Shown piece after piece: positions 1-10,164 of a stretch of DNA of 37,849 bases. Under the pieces are notes generated by a model. That model saw only the letters and a list, made by a program, of their open reading frames with translations, made no database searches and was not told the origin of the DNA. The position numbers and the translations under genes are program-made. The DNA comes from Candidatus Epulonipiscium sp. (GTDB taxonomy: Bacteria; Bacillota; Clostridia; Lachnospirales; Defluviitaleaceae). The stretch covers positions 1 to 37,849 of the forward strand of contig JAAYMW010000133.1 in assembly GCA_012521175.1 (NCBI GenBank), written 5' to 3'. Numbering within the stretch: position 1 is the stretch's first letter; each line of letters opens with the position of its first letter.

Positions 1-247
1 AAAAAGGATCTTGTACAGGGCTGCTAAGATCCTCTCTGCCGTAATTAATAAGAACGCCAATAATCTTGGAACCATTATTGGCTAACAATCTGGCTCCCAT
101 ATTTGAAACGTAATTTGCTTCTTTAATAACTTGTTCTACTCTCTTTAAAGTTTCCGGCGAAACTTTGTTGGTTCTGCCATGCAGCACATTGGATACAGTT
201 GTTGGAGATACCCCCGCTCTGTTTGCCAACTCTTTTATCGTAACCAT
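1..247 (-). CDS. LacI-family transcriptional regulator, N-terminal part (truncated by window edge)
   Basis: Minus-strand translation from ATG at 247: MVTIKELANRAGVSPTTVSNVLHGRTNKVSPETLKRVEQVIKEANYVSNMGARLLANNGSKIIGVLINY, a typical LacI HTH plus hinge; reads off the window start. Confidence 0.9.
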   Translation of the reverse strand, partial: MVTIKELANRAGVSPTTVSNVLHGRTNKVSPETLKRVEQVIKEANYVSNMGARLLANNGSKIIGVLINYGREDLSSPVQDPF

Positions 248-351
248 ATACAAGTATCCTCCTTCAAAATATCACTTTAGACTATTATATTGAATAAAGT
301 CTTTTTGAACAATACTATGCTTTAAAAACAATAGCTCCTCTAAATGTCTAA

Positions 352-385
352 TAAAAAGGCGAACATTATCTGTTCGCCCTGATTT
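352..385 (-). terminator. Rho-independent terminator after the YhcH-like gene
   Basis: Hairpin GGCGAACA-TTATC-TGTTCGCC (358-378) followed on the minus strand by TTTTTATT. Confidence 0.8.
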
Positions 386-393
386 TTGATATC

Positions 394-873
394 TTATTTA
401 AAGATTTCAGAAACCTTTATTTTTACAACAACTTTTCTTACTTTTCCTGGTTCGTCAAAAGCACAAAGTGGTCTATGGATATCTTCTGGGAAGAAAATAG
501 CAAAGTCTCCTGGAAGAAGTTTTAAATCTATTTCATTTGGTACTTCATTGGTATATTTAATAACATCTTTTTCTTGTAGTTTGTCTTCTGTAACTACCAA
601 TCCATCGGTCTTTTTTGCAAAGCCTATGACTTCTTTTCCAGATACCATGAATTGAATATCTGCATAAGCCATATGGGCTTCAGGAGCTCTTTGTTCTTTA
701 GGAGCAGTTTCCTTATCCATAACCGTTGCAAAAAGCCTGTCTCCATCTATTTCATATTTTTTAGCTTCCATATTGGTAAAATCATTTTCTTTTAAAAACT
801 GTATTGCCTTTTGAAGTATTTCTGGATACATCTTACTTTCTTGATCCCAACTTTTTAAATTTCCAAATATCAT
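394..873 (-). CDS. YhcH/YjgK/YiaL (DUF386) family protein
   Basis: 159-aa ORF with family-like features (AHMAYADIQFMVSGKE, PGDFAIFFPEDIHRPLCAFDEPGKVRKVVVKI). Confidence 0.85.
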   Translation of the reverse strand: MIFGNLKSWDQESKMYPEILQKAIQFLKENDFTNMEAKKYEIDGDRLFATVMDKETAPKEQRAPEAHMAYADIQFMVSGKEVIGFAKKTDGLVVTEDKLQEKDVIKYTNEVPNEIDLKLLPGDFAIFFPEDIHRPLCAFDEPGKVRKVVVKIKVSEIFK

Positions 874-918
874 ATTTTAGCCTCCTAAAAAATCGTCAAA
901 TAAATTATAGCATAAATT

Positions 919-1752
919 TTATTCTTTTAATTGATAAACATCATCTGGATCACGGCCAATTCTTTCTCCAGTATTAAGTTCTGAAATCCTTTCCATATCT
1001 TCCTGAGATATTTCAAAATCAAAAATATCCGCATTTTCTTTAATTCTTTCAGGAGTAACAGACTTTGGTATAGTTACTACACCTGTTTGAATATCCCATC
1101 TTAAAGCAATTTGTGAAATCGTTTTATTGTACTTCTCTGATAGTTCTTTCATAAGAGGAATACCAAAAATTTTTCCCTGCATTAAGGGGCCCCATGCTTC
1201 CAGCTGAATATTATGTTTCTTACAAAATTCCAATACTTCAGTCTGCGGGAACTGTGGATGATATTCTACTTGATTAACCATTGGAACAATTTCACAAGAT
1301 TCCAAGAGCTCTTCCAAGTGGTGTACTTTAAAATTGCTGACACCTATAGCTCTTACTCTCTTTTCTTTATAAAGCTTTTCCAGCGCTCTCCATGTCTCTT
1401 TGTTAAGAGGCTTTGGCCAATGAATTAAATATAAGTCCAAATAATCTGTGCCCAATCTCTTTAAGGATGCTTCAAAAGCTTTTAAAGTGGAATCATATCC
1501 TTGATCTCCATTCCAAACTTTACTGGTTAAAAATATTTCTTCTCTTTTTACACCACTTTCCTTTATCGCTTTTCCTACACCCTCTTCATTTCCGTAAATA
1601 GCAGCAGTATCGATATGTCTGTAGCCCACTTTTAAAGCCTCTAAAACAGCCTTTTCTACTTGTCCTTCTTCTGTAATCTTAAATGTTCCAAAACCCAGCC
1701 ATGGCATTTTTACTCCATTATGTAAAGTTGTTGCACTATTCATATTCATCAT
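919..1752 (-). CDS. Aldo/keto reductase
   Basis: MPWLGFGTFKI, GYRHIDTAAIYGNE, DLYLIHWP, IGVSNF, NQVEYHP, ALRW and IPKS motifs of the AKR family. Confidence 0.95.
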   Translation of the reverse strand: MMNMNSATTLHNGVKMPWLGFGTFKITEEGQVEKAVLEALKVGYRHIDTAAIYGNEEGVGKAIKESGVKREEIFLTSKVWNGDQGYDSTLKAFEASLKRLGTDYLDLYLIHWPKPLNKETWRALEKLYKEKRVRAIGVSNFKVHHLEELLESCEIVPMVNQVEYHPQFPQTEVLEFCKKHNIQLEAWGPLMQGKIFGIPLMKELSEKYNKTISQIALRWDIQTGVVTIPKSVTPERIKENADIFDFEISQEDMERISELNTGERIGRDPDDVYQLKE

Positions 1753-1779
1753 CCCATCCTCCTTTATATACTTTACAAT

Positions 1780-2628
1780 TTAGCATTTGTCATACATATT
1801 ATATACAAACTGCCTTATTTCATCCGCATTTTCAGCCTTAGAATCTTCAAATAAAATTTCTATATAAGGTTTACGTTCTTTTAGAAGCTTAAAAAGTAAT
1901 TCATAATTAAGCATACCTTTGCCGGTTTCTACAGTTTTCATTTTTCCATCCTCAATGATAAAGTCTTTGGCATGGATAATAATAATCTTGTCTCCAAATA
2001 ACTCAAAAGATTCTTTTATAATATCATCTTGCTTCTTATAATTCTCTATGGAAAGTAAGTTAACTGGATCAAATATAACTTGAAGATTATTAGAAGCAAT
2101 GGTATCTAATACTCTTTTCATCTTTTTAGGAGTAGAAACAGTATGACTGGTTACCCCTTCGATTCCTACAAAAACTCCAAATTTTTCTGCTTCTTCTACT
2201 AACTCTGCTACACTTTTAAGAAGTAAATTAAATCCCACTTCACTATGGGTATCTGGATGATATGAAAAGTCTTCATTCATAGAACCTGTTTCAGTGCCTA
2301 CAATACTACACCCAAAATCTCTGGCGAATCTGATGTGTTCTTTAAATCTTTCCAGAGATTGTCTTCTAACGCCCTCTTGAGGATGAATTGGATTAATATA
2401 ACATCCTAATACAGCAATAGAAAGATTGTGTTGTGAGAGTGTCTCTTTAATATATTTTGCTAACCCAGGAGTAATACTGCCTAAACCAGAATGAATATCA
2501 GGCAGAGCTTTAGCTAAAGCAAGTTGAATGCAGGAATACCCTTTTTCTTCTATATGAGCAGCCAATGCTTCTATATTTTTCTCTGGAAAGTCATGGGCTC
2601 TTACCCCCAAAGTAATCTGTCTATTCAT
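1780..2628 (-). CDS. Sugar phosphate isomerase/epimerase-like TIM-barrel protein (AP-endonuclease 2 fold)
   Basis: VGIEGV, VIFDPVNLLS, IIHAKDF and EILFED motifs; start placed at MNRQITLG (ORF track begins at 2646). Confidence 0.8.
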   Translation of the reverse strand: MNRQITLGVRAHDFPEKNIEALAAHIEEKGYSCIQLALAKALPDIHSGLGSITPGLAKYIKETLSQHNLSIAVLGCYINPIHPQEGVRRQSLERFKEHIRFARDFGCSIVGTETGSMNEDFSYHPDTHSEVGFNLLLKSVAELVEEAEKFGVFVGIEGVTSHTVSTPKKMKRVLDTIASNNLQVIFDPVNLLSIENYKKQDDIIKESFELFGDKIIIIHAKDFIIEDGKMKTVETGKGMLNYELLFKLLKERKPYIEILFEDSKAENADEIRQFVYNMYDKC

Positions 2629-2672
2629 TGTTGTCTCTCCTATCACTTTTAAATTGCTCGTACTGAACTTCT

Positions 2673-3863
2673 CTAGTTTCCTACCGCCATTTTAAATATT
2701 TCTATTATTTCTTCCTTACCTAAATCAATATAGGATTTAAGCGGATCTTTCCCACCATTCGTACATTTGTCAGCCATTTCTTCAAAACTGTCTTCCCCTA
2801 TGCCTAATTCTTTGAAGGTAACAGGCATATCAATGGATTTAAAATATTCTTCCATCCTATGTATACCTTCTAATGCTGTATACTCCGGATGTTCAAAATT
2901 CATTTCTACATTCCATACATTTACTGCAAATCTGCAAAACTTATCTATATGATACTTGTATACATATTTTGCCCATGCAGGAAACAGTACTGATAATCCA
3001 GCTCCATGGGCTACATGATCAAACATTCCGCTGACTTCATGTTCCATTTTATGAACTGGGAAGAAAGCATTTTTACCCGTTCCTGTTAACCCATTATGAG
3101 AAAGGCTGGATGCCCACATAAGTGTTGCTCTTGCTTCATAATTATCAGGTTCTTTTATAGCTACTTTCCCTGCTTCTTTAACAGCTACCAATAATCCTTC
3201 AGAGATTCTATCGATTAAATCTGTATCTTGATCTTTTGTAAAATATCTCTCTAAAGTATGCATCATTATATCAACAATACCACAACCTGTTTGAAATTTA
3301 GAAACAGTATAAGTAAGTTCAGGATTCATAAATGCAAATACAGGTCTAAGCAAATCATGATTCAAAGAACGTTTTAGTTTTCCTTCCGGATTGGTTACGA
3401 CATGAGAATTACTCATCTCGCTACCTGCAGCAGCCAGAGTCAACACAACGCCAACTGGAAAACTTTTTTCTGGGGCAATACGATTGATAATCATATCCCA
3501 AGGATCCCTGTTATGAGCTAACCCTAATCCTATTGATTTTGCTGAATCAATTACACTGCCTCCCCCTACTGCCAGTATAAAATCAACATTCTCATTTTGA
3601 CATAACTTAATGCCTTCTCTGATGAGTCCTATTTTAGGATTTGGCTCAACGCCACCCAGTTCTACCCAGCTGATTCCTTCATCGTTTAGACTTTTTATTA
3701 CCGTATCAAAAATTCCTGCTTTTTTAATGCTTCCTCCACCATAGTGGATTAATACCTTTTTGTATCCCCTCTTTTTAATTTCTTTGCCAACATTTTTTTC
3801 TACTCCTCGTCCGAAGTATACTTTTGTAGGCGTAAAATACTCGAAACCTAGCATCCCCATCAT
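2673..3863 (-). CDS. Iron-containing alcohol dehydrogenase (BdhA/YqhD-like)
   Basis: GGGSVIDSAKSIGLG, HxxxH-type metal motif region (FPVHKMEHEVSGMFDHVAHGAGLSVLFPAW). Confidence 0.93.
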   Translation of the reverse strand: MMGMLGFEYFTPTKVYFGRGVEKNVGKEIKKRGYKKVLIHYGGGSIKKAGIFDTVIKSLNDEGISWVELGGVEPNPKIGLIREGIKLCQNENVDFILAVGGGSVIDSAKSIGLGLAHNRDPWDMIINRIAPEKSFPVGVVLTLAAAGSEMSNSHVVTNPEGKLKRSLNHDLLRPVFAFMNPELTYTVSKFQTGCGIVDIMMHTLERYFTKDQDTDLIDRISEGLLVAVKEAGKVAIKEPDNYEARATLMWASSLSHNGLTGTGKNAFFPVHKMEHEVSGMFDHVAHGAGLSVLFPAWAKYVYKYHIDKFCRFAVNVWNVEMNFEHPEYTALEGIHRMEEYFKSIDMPVTFKELGIGEDSFEEMADKCTNGGKDPLKSYIDLGKEEIIEIFKMAVGN

Positions 3864-3941
3864 CCTTTCTTTTAGTTTTATTCATTAATGCTTTAATATA
3901 TAATATCATAAAATATTTTAAAGCAAATATATAGAATTTTT

Positions 3942-3980
3942 AAAAAAACCTTCTATTGATCTTATTCTATCAATAGAAGG
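3942..3980 (-). terminator. Rho-independent terminator after the GntR gene
   Basis: CCTTCTATTGAT (3949-3960) / ATCAATAGAAGG (3969-3980) stem with a T-run on the minus strand. Confidence 0.9.
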
Positions 3981-3989
3981 GCTTAAGTG

Positions 3990-4700
3990 CTACTGGGTTG
4001 TTTGCATTAAAAATCTTAGCATTCCATAGGCATCCAGAGAAATCTTATTATTGATTAGATCTCGATAATCTCTTTTAGAAGTTCTAATATGATTTCTCAA
4101 TGCTTCTACCGCAGCTTCCTTATTATTTTCTGCAATATACTTTATAATATTAGAATGATCATTATATGCTTTCTTTTGATAAGACCTTTCTAAATAAGAT
4201 AATAGTCTCATTCGCGTTAGCTCCGCAAATAAACTCGAATGAAACTTAATCAATTTCGTATTTCCTGATAAAGCAACTAAAAAATCATGAAATTTTTGAT
4301 CATATTCAAATTGAAACCTTAATTTATCTGTTCTGTTGTAATCTTCCATTATATTGTTAATGTTATTAAGTGCTTCTATATCAGATGGTTGTATTCCTCT
4401 GTCCATCGCTAAACTTAAAGCTGCCACTTCTATACATTCCCTGGCATCAAAAACTTCTATTATTTTCTCATCTGTAATTTCAGTAACAACATATCCCTTA
4501 CCCTGAGGATTAATTTCAACTAATCCCTCATCATATATCTTCTGTAGAGCCGATCTTATGGGCGTTCTGCTCATAGCTAATTCTTTGCTTAATATATGGT
4601 CTGAAATAGGCTGTCCAGGATATAATTCGAAATCGCAAATTTTATTTTTTATTATTTTATAAGCTTTTTCAACTAGTGACCTATTTTTTGATTCTTTCAT
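3990..4700 (-). CDS. GntR-family transcriptional regulator (FCD/FadR subfamily)
   Basis: wHTH ISDHILSKELAMSRTPIRSALQKIYDEGLVEINPQGKGYVV followed by an all-helical FCD-type domain. Confidence 0.92.
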   Translation of the reverse strand: MKESKNRSLVEKAYKIIKNKICDFELYPGQPISDHILSKELAMSRTPIRSALQKIYDEGLVEINPQGKGYVVTEITDEKIIEVFDARECIEVAALSLAMDRGIQPSDIEALNNINNIMEDYNRTDKLRFQFEYDQKFHDFLVALSGNTKLIKFHSSLFAELTRMRLLSYLERSYQKKAYNDHSNIIKYIAENNKEAAVEALRNHIRTSKRDYRDLINNKISLDAYGMLRFLMQTTQ

Positions 4701-5511
4701 ATATGATACCTCTTAAATAATTATATGAGTATTCTCCTGAAACATTGGCATCAGGGTAATTAAGGCTCTCAATGGCTAAAGCATGGGAATAGCCTATATC
4801 ATGAAGGGCTTCTATCGTTTCAATAAAATTATAATGGCCATGACCTGCGTACCATCTGTCACTATCGGCAATATGTACATGACAAATTTTATCTTTGGCT
4901 TTCCTAATAGCCTCTCCTATATTGGCTTCTTCGATATTCATATGAAATGTATCGATATGAAGCTTGAGGTGTTCTGAGTTAATTTTATCTAAAAGTTCAA
5001 GGCCTTCATCAATAGTATTAAGGTAATCGCTTTCATATCTATTGAGCACTTCTATCCCTAAAACAACATTGTACTTTTTAGCTATCTCAATACATTGATT
5101 TAAACTTTCTATCAAATTACGCTCATAAATTGCTTTACTGCTACAATCGGATACTTTACCTTTAATCAATCCTATAATAACAACAGCATGATGATACTCA
5201 GAGGCTGTTATGATATGCTGCTTTAAAAATTCAAGGGCTCTGTCCCGGATTTGTTTATCTTCACTGGTTATAAAAAGCCCCTCTTTCCCATAGGCTGAAC
5301 CAGTTCCTATAGAAGTTAATTCTAATCCATATTGGTTTAGCAAAGCTTTTAATTCTTTTCTATCAATTGCTGATGAATCATGTATATGAACCTCTACCCC
5401 ATCATACCCAATATTTTTTATCTTTTTAAAAGAATCTTCAAGTTTTCCTCTAAATACAATAGGTGCTCCTTTACGTACGTCCATCTCAGTACAAGTTACT
5501 GCTAACTTCAT
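4681..5511 (-). CDS. Sugar phosphate isomerase/epimerase-like TIM-barrel protein
   Basis: GIEVLNRYESDYLNT, LKLHIDTFHMNIEE, HVHIADSDRWYAGHGHYNF; start placed at MKLAVTCTE; overlaps the GntR start by about 20 nt. Confidence 0.85.
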   Translation of the reverse strand: MKLAVTCTEMDVRKGAPIVFRGKLEDSFKKIKNIGYDGVEVHIHDSSAIDRKELKALLNQYGLELTSIGTGSAYGKEGLFITSEDKQIRDRALEFLKQHIITASEYHHAVVIIGLIKGKVSDCSSKAIYERNLIESLNQCIEIAKKYNVVLGIEVLNRYESDYLNTIDEGLELLDKINSEHLKLHIDTFHMNIEEANIGEAIRKAKDKICHVHIADSDRWYAGHGHYNFIETIEALHDIGYSHALAIESLNYPDANVSGEYSYNYLRGIIYERIKK

Positions 5512-5544
5512 GGGAATCCCCCTTGTATGTGTGGCTGCTGCCAA

Positions 5545-7110
5545 TTATTCTTCTATAAGTTCGTCAACATTTAAGATTTCTCTTTCTTTTCCTTCAGCAC
5601 CAATGACTTTAACATTCTTTAGGATTAATTTTTTAACATTATTGATGTAGATACCTTTTTTCGTACATGGCTCAACATCTGCCATCATTGCAGGATAATC
5701 AGGAGTGGGATTCTCTGCAAAATCAATACTTACATTTTCAAATGAAACTTCTTCTATCTTTGCTTCCGGCAATCCATAGATAAATGACGCAGCAACATGG
5801 GCATTGTGGGCTTCTATATTTTTAAATGCCAATTGCTTGATAAACGGTGTTCTTTCATCGACGGGCAATGGATCTTTACATCTTACGTATTCAGAACGGC
5901 CATCCGGGTCACAGCACCAATAGAATGAATTCACTACAAATGGAGTAAGTACGCCGTCCATTTTAATATCTTCAAATAAAATATTCTCTATAACTGCGTC
6001 ATTTCCTCTTCCCCGTCTTGTTTTTATTCTAAGACCTCTATCTGTATTTTCAAAAATACATTGTTTACATACTAAGTTCTTTACTCCTGCTGCCATTTCA
6101 CTACCTAAGGTAACAGAACCATGGCCATAGCACATATAACATTGCCTGATTTCAATATTCTGTGATGGCACCTTATATTTATGCCCCATGTAGAATTTTC
6201 CTGATTTTACTGCAATACAGTCATCCCCCAGGGAGAAATAAACCCCAACTACTTCCAGACCATTTACAGATTCCGGGTCCATTCCATCAGTATTTGGGGA
6301 ATCTTTTGGATTAAGGACAGTTAAATCAATCCATCTCGTGTTATTTGAGAAATAAGGATGCAAATTCCACGCCGGACTGTTTTGAACTTTAATGCCATGA
6401 ACCGTAATATTCTCACAATGGTTAAGGAAAATCATGCGTGGTCTGAAAGCACCACCTGTTTTTTCTCTTCCATCTTTATACCACCAATTTTCAAAACTTG
6501 CATTACCGTCTAAGGTTCCTCCACCGGTTATAACAACATTAGAGACGTTTATTCCTGTGATAATGGAAGCAAACATATCCAGCGGGTTCCCTTCCCAGGT
6601 TCCCAAATTGTATTCAGAAGTTTCATCATAGCTTTCTATTAAACCAGGCAAAATCGGAAATTTTTCTCTTTCTGTAAATGCAGACAAAACTGCTTCGTCA
6701 TCTATATCAATCGTAATATCACTCTTTAAGAATAACGAAGATATACGATAAACTCCCTTTGGAATATATACCCGTCCATCTTTAGGGCAAGCATTAATTG
6801 CCGCTTGAATACATATGGTATCGTCGTTAATCCCGTCACCTTTTGCGCCAAACTTCCTTACATTTAAAGTAACAAATTCATAATCTGTTTTAAATCTTAC
6901 TACTTCAGAAGATCCTTCTTCATTGACAATTTGCAGAGTATATTCTGTATCCGGTTTTAAACCTTTAATGGTTTGTACCACTTTGTTAGAAACCATATAC
7001 TGCTCTCCATTTAAGAGAACAGTATATGGTTTATTTGTGTAAAAAATGCCATAATTCTTTATTTCTATACAGATTTTTCTGGACGTTTTAAAAATGATAT
7101 CGAAATTCAT
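5545..7110 (-). CDS. Glycoside hydrolase family 28 (exo-polygalacturonase-like), no signal peptide
   Basis: GH28 motifs NTDGMDPES, SLGDDCIAVKSG, GHGSVTLGSE, RIKTRRGRG. Confidence 0.95.
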   Translation of the reverse strand: MNFDIIFKTSRKICIEIKNYGIFYTNKPYTVLLNGEQYMVSNKVVQTIKGLKPDTEYTLQIVNEEGSSEVVRFKTDYEFVTLNVRKFGAKGDGINDDTICIQAAINACPKDGRVYIPKGVYRISSLFLKSDITIDIDDEAVLSAFTEREKFPILPGLIESYDETSEYNLGTWEGNPLDMFASIITGINVSNVVITGGGTLDGNASFENWWYKDGREKTGGAFRPRMIFLNHCENITVHGIKVQNSPAWNLHPYFSNNTRWIDLTVLNPKDSPNTDGMDPESVNGLEVVGVYFSLGDDCIAVKSGKFYMGHKYKVPSQNIEIRQCYMCYGHGSVTLGSEMAAGVKNLVCKQCIFENTDRGLRIKTRRGRGNDAVIENILFEDIKMDGVLTPFVVNSFYWCCDPDGRSEYVRCKDPLPVDERTPFIKQLAFKNIEAHNAHVAASFIYGLPEAKIEEVSFENVSIDFAENPTPDYPAMMADVEPCTKKGIYINNVKKLILKNVKVIGAEGKEREILNVDELIEE

Positions 7111-7124
7111 AGTTCCTTCTCCTT

Positions 7125-7973
7125 TTAGCCTTTTACGCTACCTGCCGAAATCCCTTCAATAAACTGATCTTGAGCTGCAAAGAATACGATAAGAGATGGA
7201 ATGATTGAAATTACAGATAATGCAAGAACTTTATTCCAATCAAAACCGACTTCTGTGTCCATCATCATTCTTAAGCCTAATGAAGCAGTGTATTTTTTTA
7301 CACTGTTAAGATAAATCAAAGGTCCCATAAAGTCATTGGATGACCACATGAATTGAAAGAGTGCAGCAGAAACTACCGCTGGTTTTACCATTGGTGTTAC
7401 AACATAATAGAGTCTTTGTAAAGAATTACATCCATCTATTTCCGCAGCTTCTTCTAATTCTCTTGGAATACTGCGCATAAACTGTACAATCATAAATACA
7501 AAGTAAGTATCCGCTGCCAAAAAGCTTGGAACGACTAAAGGAAGATATGAATCTACCCACCCCAATTGATTAAACAAGATAAATTGAGGTACATTTAAAA
7601 CAACCTGTGGCAAGAATAAAGTGGATAGCATAACGCCAAACCAGAATTTCTTACCTATAAAATTAAATCTGGAAAATCCATATGCGGTGATTGTTGCAGA
7701 TATTACTGTTCCAATTACCTTTGGGATTACAAATTTATATGTGTTAAGCATATAATGTCCAAACGAATAGGTTGTGGAGTTCCATCCGTTTTTATAACCA
7801 TCCAGTGTAAAACTTTTTGGAATAAAACTAATAGAGCCGAAGATTTCACTGTTGCTTTTCATAAATGATGCCCCCAGCATCCATAGCATAGGGTAAATCA
7901 TAATAATACCAACACCCAATATTATAACATATCTGAATACGGTATTGAGTATTTCTTTTTGTCTCCTTGTCAT
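7125..7973 (-). CDS. Carbohydrate ABC transporter permease (CUT1, MalG-like)
   Basis: EAA loop ELEEAAEIDGCNSLQRLYYVVTPMVKPA; multiple TM segments; C-terminal ISAGSVKG. Confidence 0.95.
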   Translation of the reverse strand: MTRRQKEILNTVFRYVIILGVGIIMIYPMLWMLGASFMKSNSEIFGSISFIPKSFTLDGYKNGWNSTTYSFGHYMLNTYKFVIPKVIGTVISATITAYGFSRFNFIGKKFWFGVMLSTLFLPQVVLNVPQFILFNQLGWVDSYLPLVVPSFLAADTYFVFMIVQFMRSIPRELEEAAEIDGCNSLQRLYYVVTPMVKPAVVSAALFQFMWSSNDFMGPLIYLNSVKKYTASLGLRMMMDTEVGFDWNKVLALSVISIIPSLIVFFAAQDQFIEGISAGSVKG

Positions 7974-7983
7974 AGTCTATACC

Positions 7984-8946
7984 TTACCTCTCTTCATCAC
8001 CATAATATACCCAGTACTTCTGGCTGATAAATGATACTGCAGTTAATCCAGCAACGATTATAAACAGCAGCCATGCCATTGCACTGGCAAGTCCCATTTC
8101 CTGCAATTTAAAGGCATTCTGATAAATTAACAGAGAAATTAATGTCGTAGATCCCATAGGACCTCCTCTGGTAATCATGTATGGTCCATTGAATTCCTGG
8201 AATGCTTGTACTAATTGTGTTACTAGATTATAGAAAATAACTGGTGTTATTAAAGGTATTGTTACTTTTATAAACTGTGTAAATTTCCCTGCTCCGTCAA
8301 TGGATGCAGCTTCATACAAATCTTTAGGCACACCTTTTAGGGCCGCAAGAAAAATAACCATCGCTGACCCGAACTGCCAAACCCTTAGCAAAGAAACCAC
8401 AAATAATGCATATTTGCTGCTTCCAAGCCAGTTAATTGGCTCTACTCCAAAAACGCCTAGAACAGTATTCACAAGTCCATTGTTTTGGAAAAGAAACTGC
8501 CATAGTACTGCTATTGCAACGGATCCCCCAAGGATGGATGGGATATAATAAGCTACTCTAAAAGCATTAATGAACTTTAACTTAAAGTTAAGTAAATAAG
8601 CAATAAATAGTGCAAAAACAAGTTTAAGCGGTACAGTCATAAATGCATATTTGAAAGTAACGACAAAAGATTTTACTAATTTAGGGGTATTAAAGATTTT
8701 TTCATAATTATCTAAACCAATAAAATCAATTCCTTGTTTAAATAAGTTATAATTTGTGAAACTATAAAATAATGACGACATAAAAGGTAAAAACTTAAAT
8801 ACTATAAAGCCAATTAACCAAGGCAGTATATATAAAAAGCCACTGTTTTCTTTAAAAAATTTCTTTAGGCCAGGCTTTTTATGTTCTTTTATACCCATCA
8901 TCGCATTTGCTTGAGCATCAGCAGCAACGTTTTGTGAATTTTTCAT
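7984..8946 (-). CDS. Carbohydrate ABC transporter permease (CUT1, MalF-like)
   Basis: EAA loop DLYEAASIDGAGKFTQFIKVTIPLITP; TM segments; paired with the adjacent MalG-like gene. Confidence 0.95.
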   Translation of the reverse strand: MKNSQNVAADAQANAMMGIKEHKKPGLKKFFKENSGFLYILPWLIGFIVFKFLPFMSSLFYSFTNYNLFKQGIDFIGLDNYEKIFNTPKLVKSFVVTFKYAFMTVPLKLVFALFIAYLLNFKLKFINAFRVAYYIPSILGGSVAIAVLWQFLFQNNGLVNTVLGVFGVEPINWLGSSKYALFVVSLLRVWQFGSAMVIFLAALKGVPKDLYEAASIDGAGKFTQFIKVTIPLITPVIFYNLVTQLVQAFQEFNGPYMITRGGPMGSTTLISLLIYQNAFKLQEMGLASAMAWLLFIIVAGLTAVSFISQKYWVYYGDEER

Positions 8947-8961
8947 ACTAAAAATAACCTC

Positions 8962-10065
8962 CTATTTAATGTCTAAGGCTTTTAGCTTTAAATACTCGCT
9001 ATAAGCCATCATAGCTGCTCCAACACCTTTTTTCTCATCAGATACAATAGGCTCAGACAAGTAGTATTCGACACTTCCATCTCTTTCATCTTTAGGGCCT
9101 AATCCTGCTACTTCACACATATCTGTTAACTCTAATTTTCCGTTAACCATTTTTAATTTTTCCTTCTCAAGTCCTTCTAAAATACCTTCTCCAATTTCTC
9201 TGTATTTTTCTTCCTGCAATATTCCAAGACGGCATCCTTTTAAAATTGAATAAGCAACCATAGCACTTCCTGAAGTTTCTAAATAATTTCCTTCCACATC
9301 TGGCAAGTCAATAAGTTGATAGAAGAGTTTGGTTTCCTTATCTTGATACAACAAAATTCCCTTGATTGCTTCCTTAAACATTCCTTCTAAAGTTTTATAA
9401 TGTTCAAAAGCCTCTTCAGAAATAATATCACAGCAATCAACCAACGCCATTAATAACCAGCCAACAGATCTCAGCCAGAAATTAGGTGAAAGTCCTGTTT
9501 CTTTGTCAGCCCAAATTTGAACTTTCTTTTCATCGTATGCATGATAGTATAATTTCTTTTCTTCATTAAAAAGATATTGTCTGCAGTGTTTAAACTGCGC
9601 AATGATATCGTTATAATTCTCTTTATTATTAAATAAAGTTTCATATTCTAAATATAAAGGCATTGCCATATACAATCCATCAAGCCATACTTGATAAGGA
9701 TAAATTTTCTTGTGCCAAAAGCTCCCAAAGCTTGTTCTTGGATGGCTTTTAATTTGATTCATCAGCACATCTAAAGCTTTTTTATACTTTTCATTTTTAG
9801 TTTCTCTATATAAGAAGAAAAGCGCTCTGCCATTAGTTAATTTGTCAACATTATACTCTGTAGGGTCATAATAGCGGATATTTCCGTCTTCATCTATATA
9901 ACGTTCCATAAAATTAATAATAACTTGCTTATAAAAAGGTTCTTTTGTCGCTTCATAAAGATATTGTGCTCCCAAAAGTACAATCCCATCTTCATAATTC
10001 CACACGGGTCTTGAAGAATTATCAAAATCTCTTAAATACTGGTCAAAATACTCTTTAAATTTCAT
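8962..10065 (-). CDS. GH105/GH88-type unsaturated (rhamno)galacturonyl hydrolase
   Basis: (alpha/alpha)6-barrel motifs YQVWLDGLYMAMPLYLEYE, NFWLRSVGWLLMALVDCCD, YLETSGSAMVAYSILKG. Confidence 0.9.
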   Translation of the reverse strand: MKFKEYFDQYLRDFDNSSRPVWNYEDGIVLLGAQYLYEATKEPFYKQVIINFMERYIDEDGNIRYYDPTEYNVDKLTNGRALFFLYRETKNEKYKKALDVLMNQIKSHPRTSFGSFWHKKIYPYQVWLDGLYMAMPLYLEYETLFNNKENYNDIIAQFKHCRQYLFNEEKKLYYHAYDEKKVQIWADKETGLSPNFWLRSVGWLLMALVDCCDIISEEAFEHYKTLEGMFKEAIKGILLYQDKETKLFYQLIDLPDVEGNYLETSGSAMVAYSILKGCRLGILQEEKYREIGEGILEGLEKEKLKMVNGKLELTDMCEVAGLGPKDERDGSVEYYLSEPIVSDEKKGVGAAMMAYSEYLKLKALDIK

Positions 10066-10112
10066 GTCCTATACTCCTTTAACAAATCACATCATTATAT
10101 TTTATATATTAT

Positions 10113-10142
10113 ACAGGTCGCTAAGTTACCCAAGCGACCTGT
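10113..10142 (-). terminator. Intercistronic hairpin after the first substrate-binding protein gene
   Basis: Perfect 10-bp stem ACAGGTCGCT / AGCGACCTGT, loop AAGTTACCCA; no clear U-tract, so attenuation or mRNA stabilisation is possible. Confidence 0.6.
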
Positions 10143-10164
10143 ATTCAAATGAATTTATTTAATT

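Noticed and set aside
2949-2958. TTGTATACAT match to the GntR-like operator motif inside the Fe-ADH gene
   Set aside because: Single imperfect match inside coding sequence, expected by chance in AT-rich DNA
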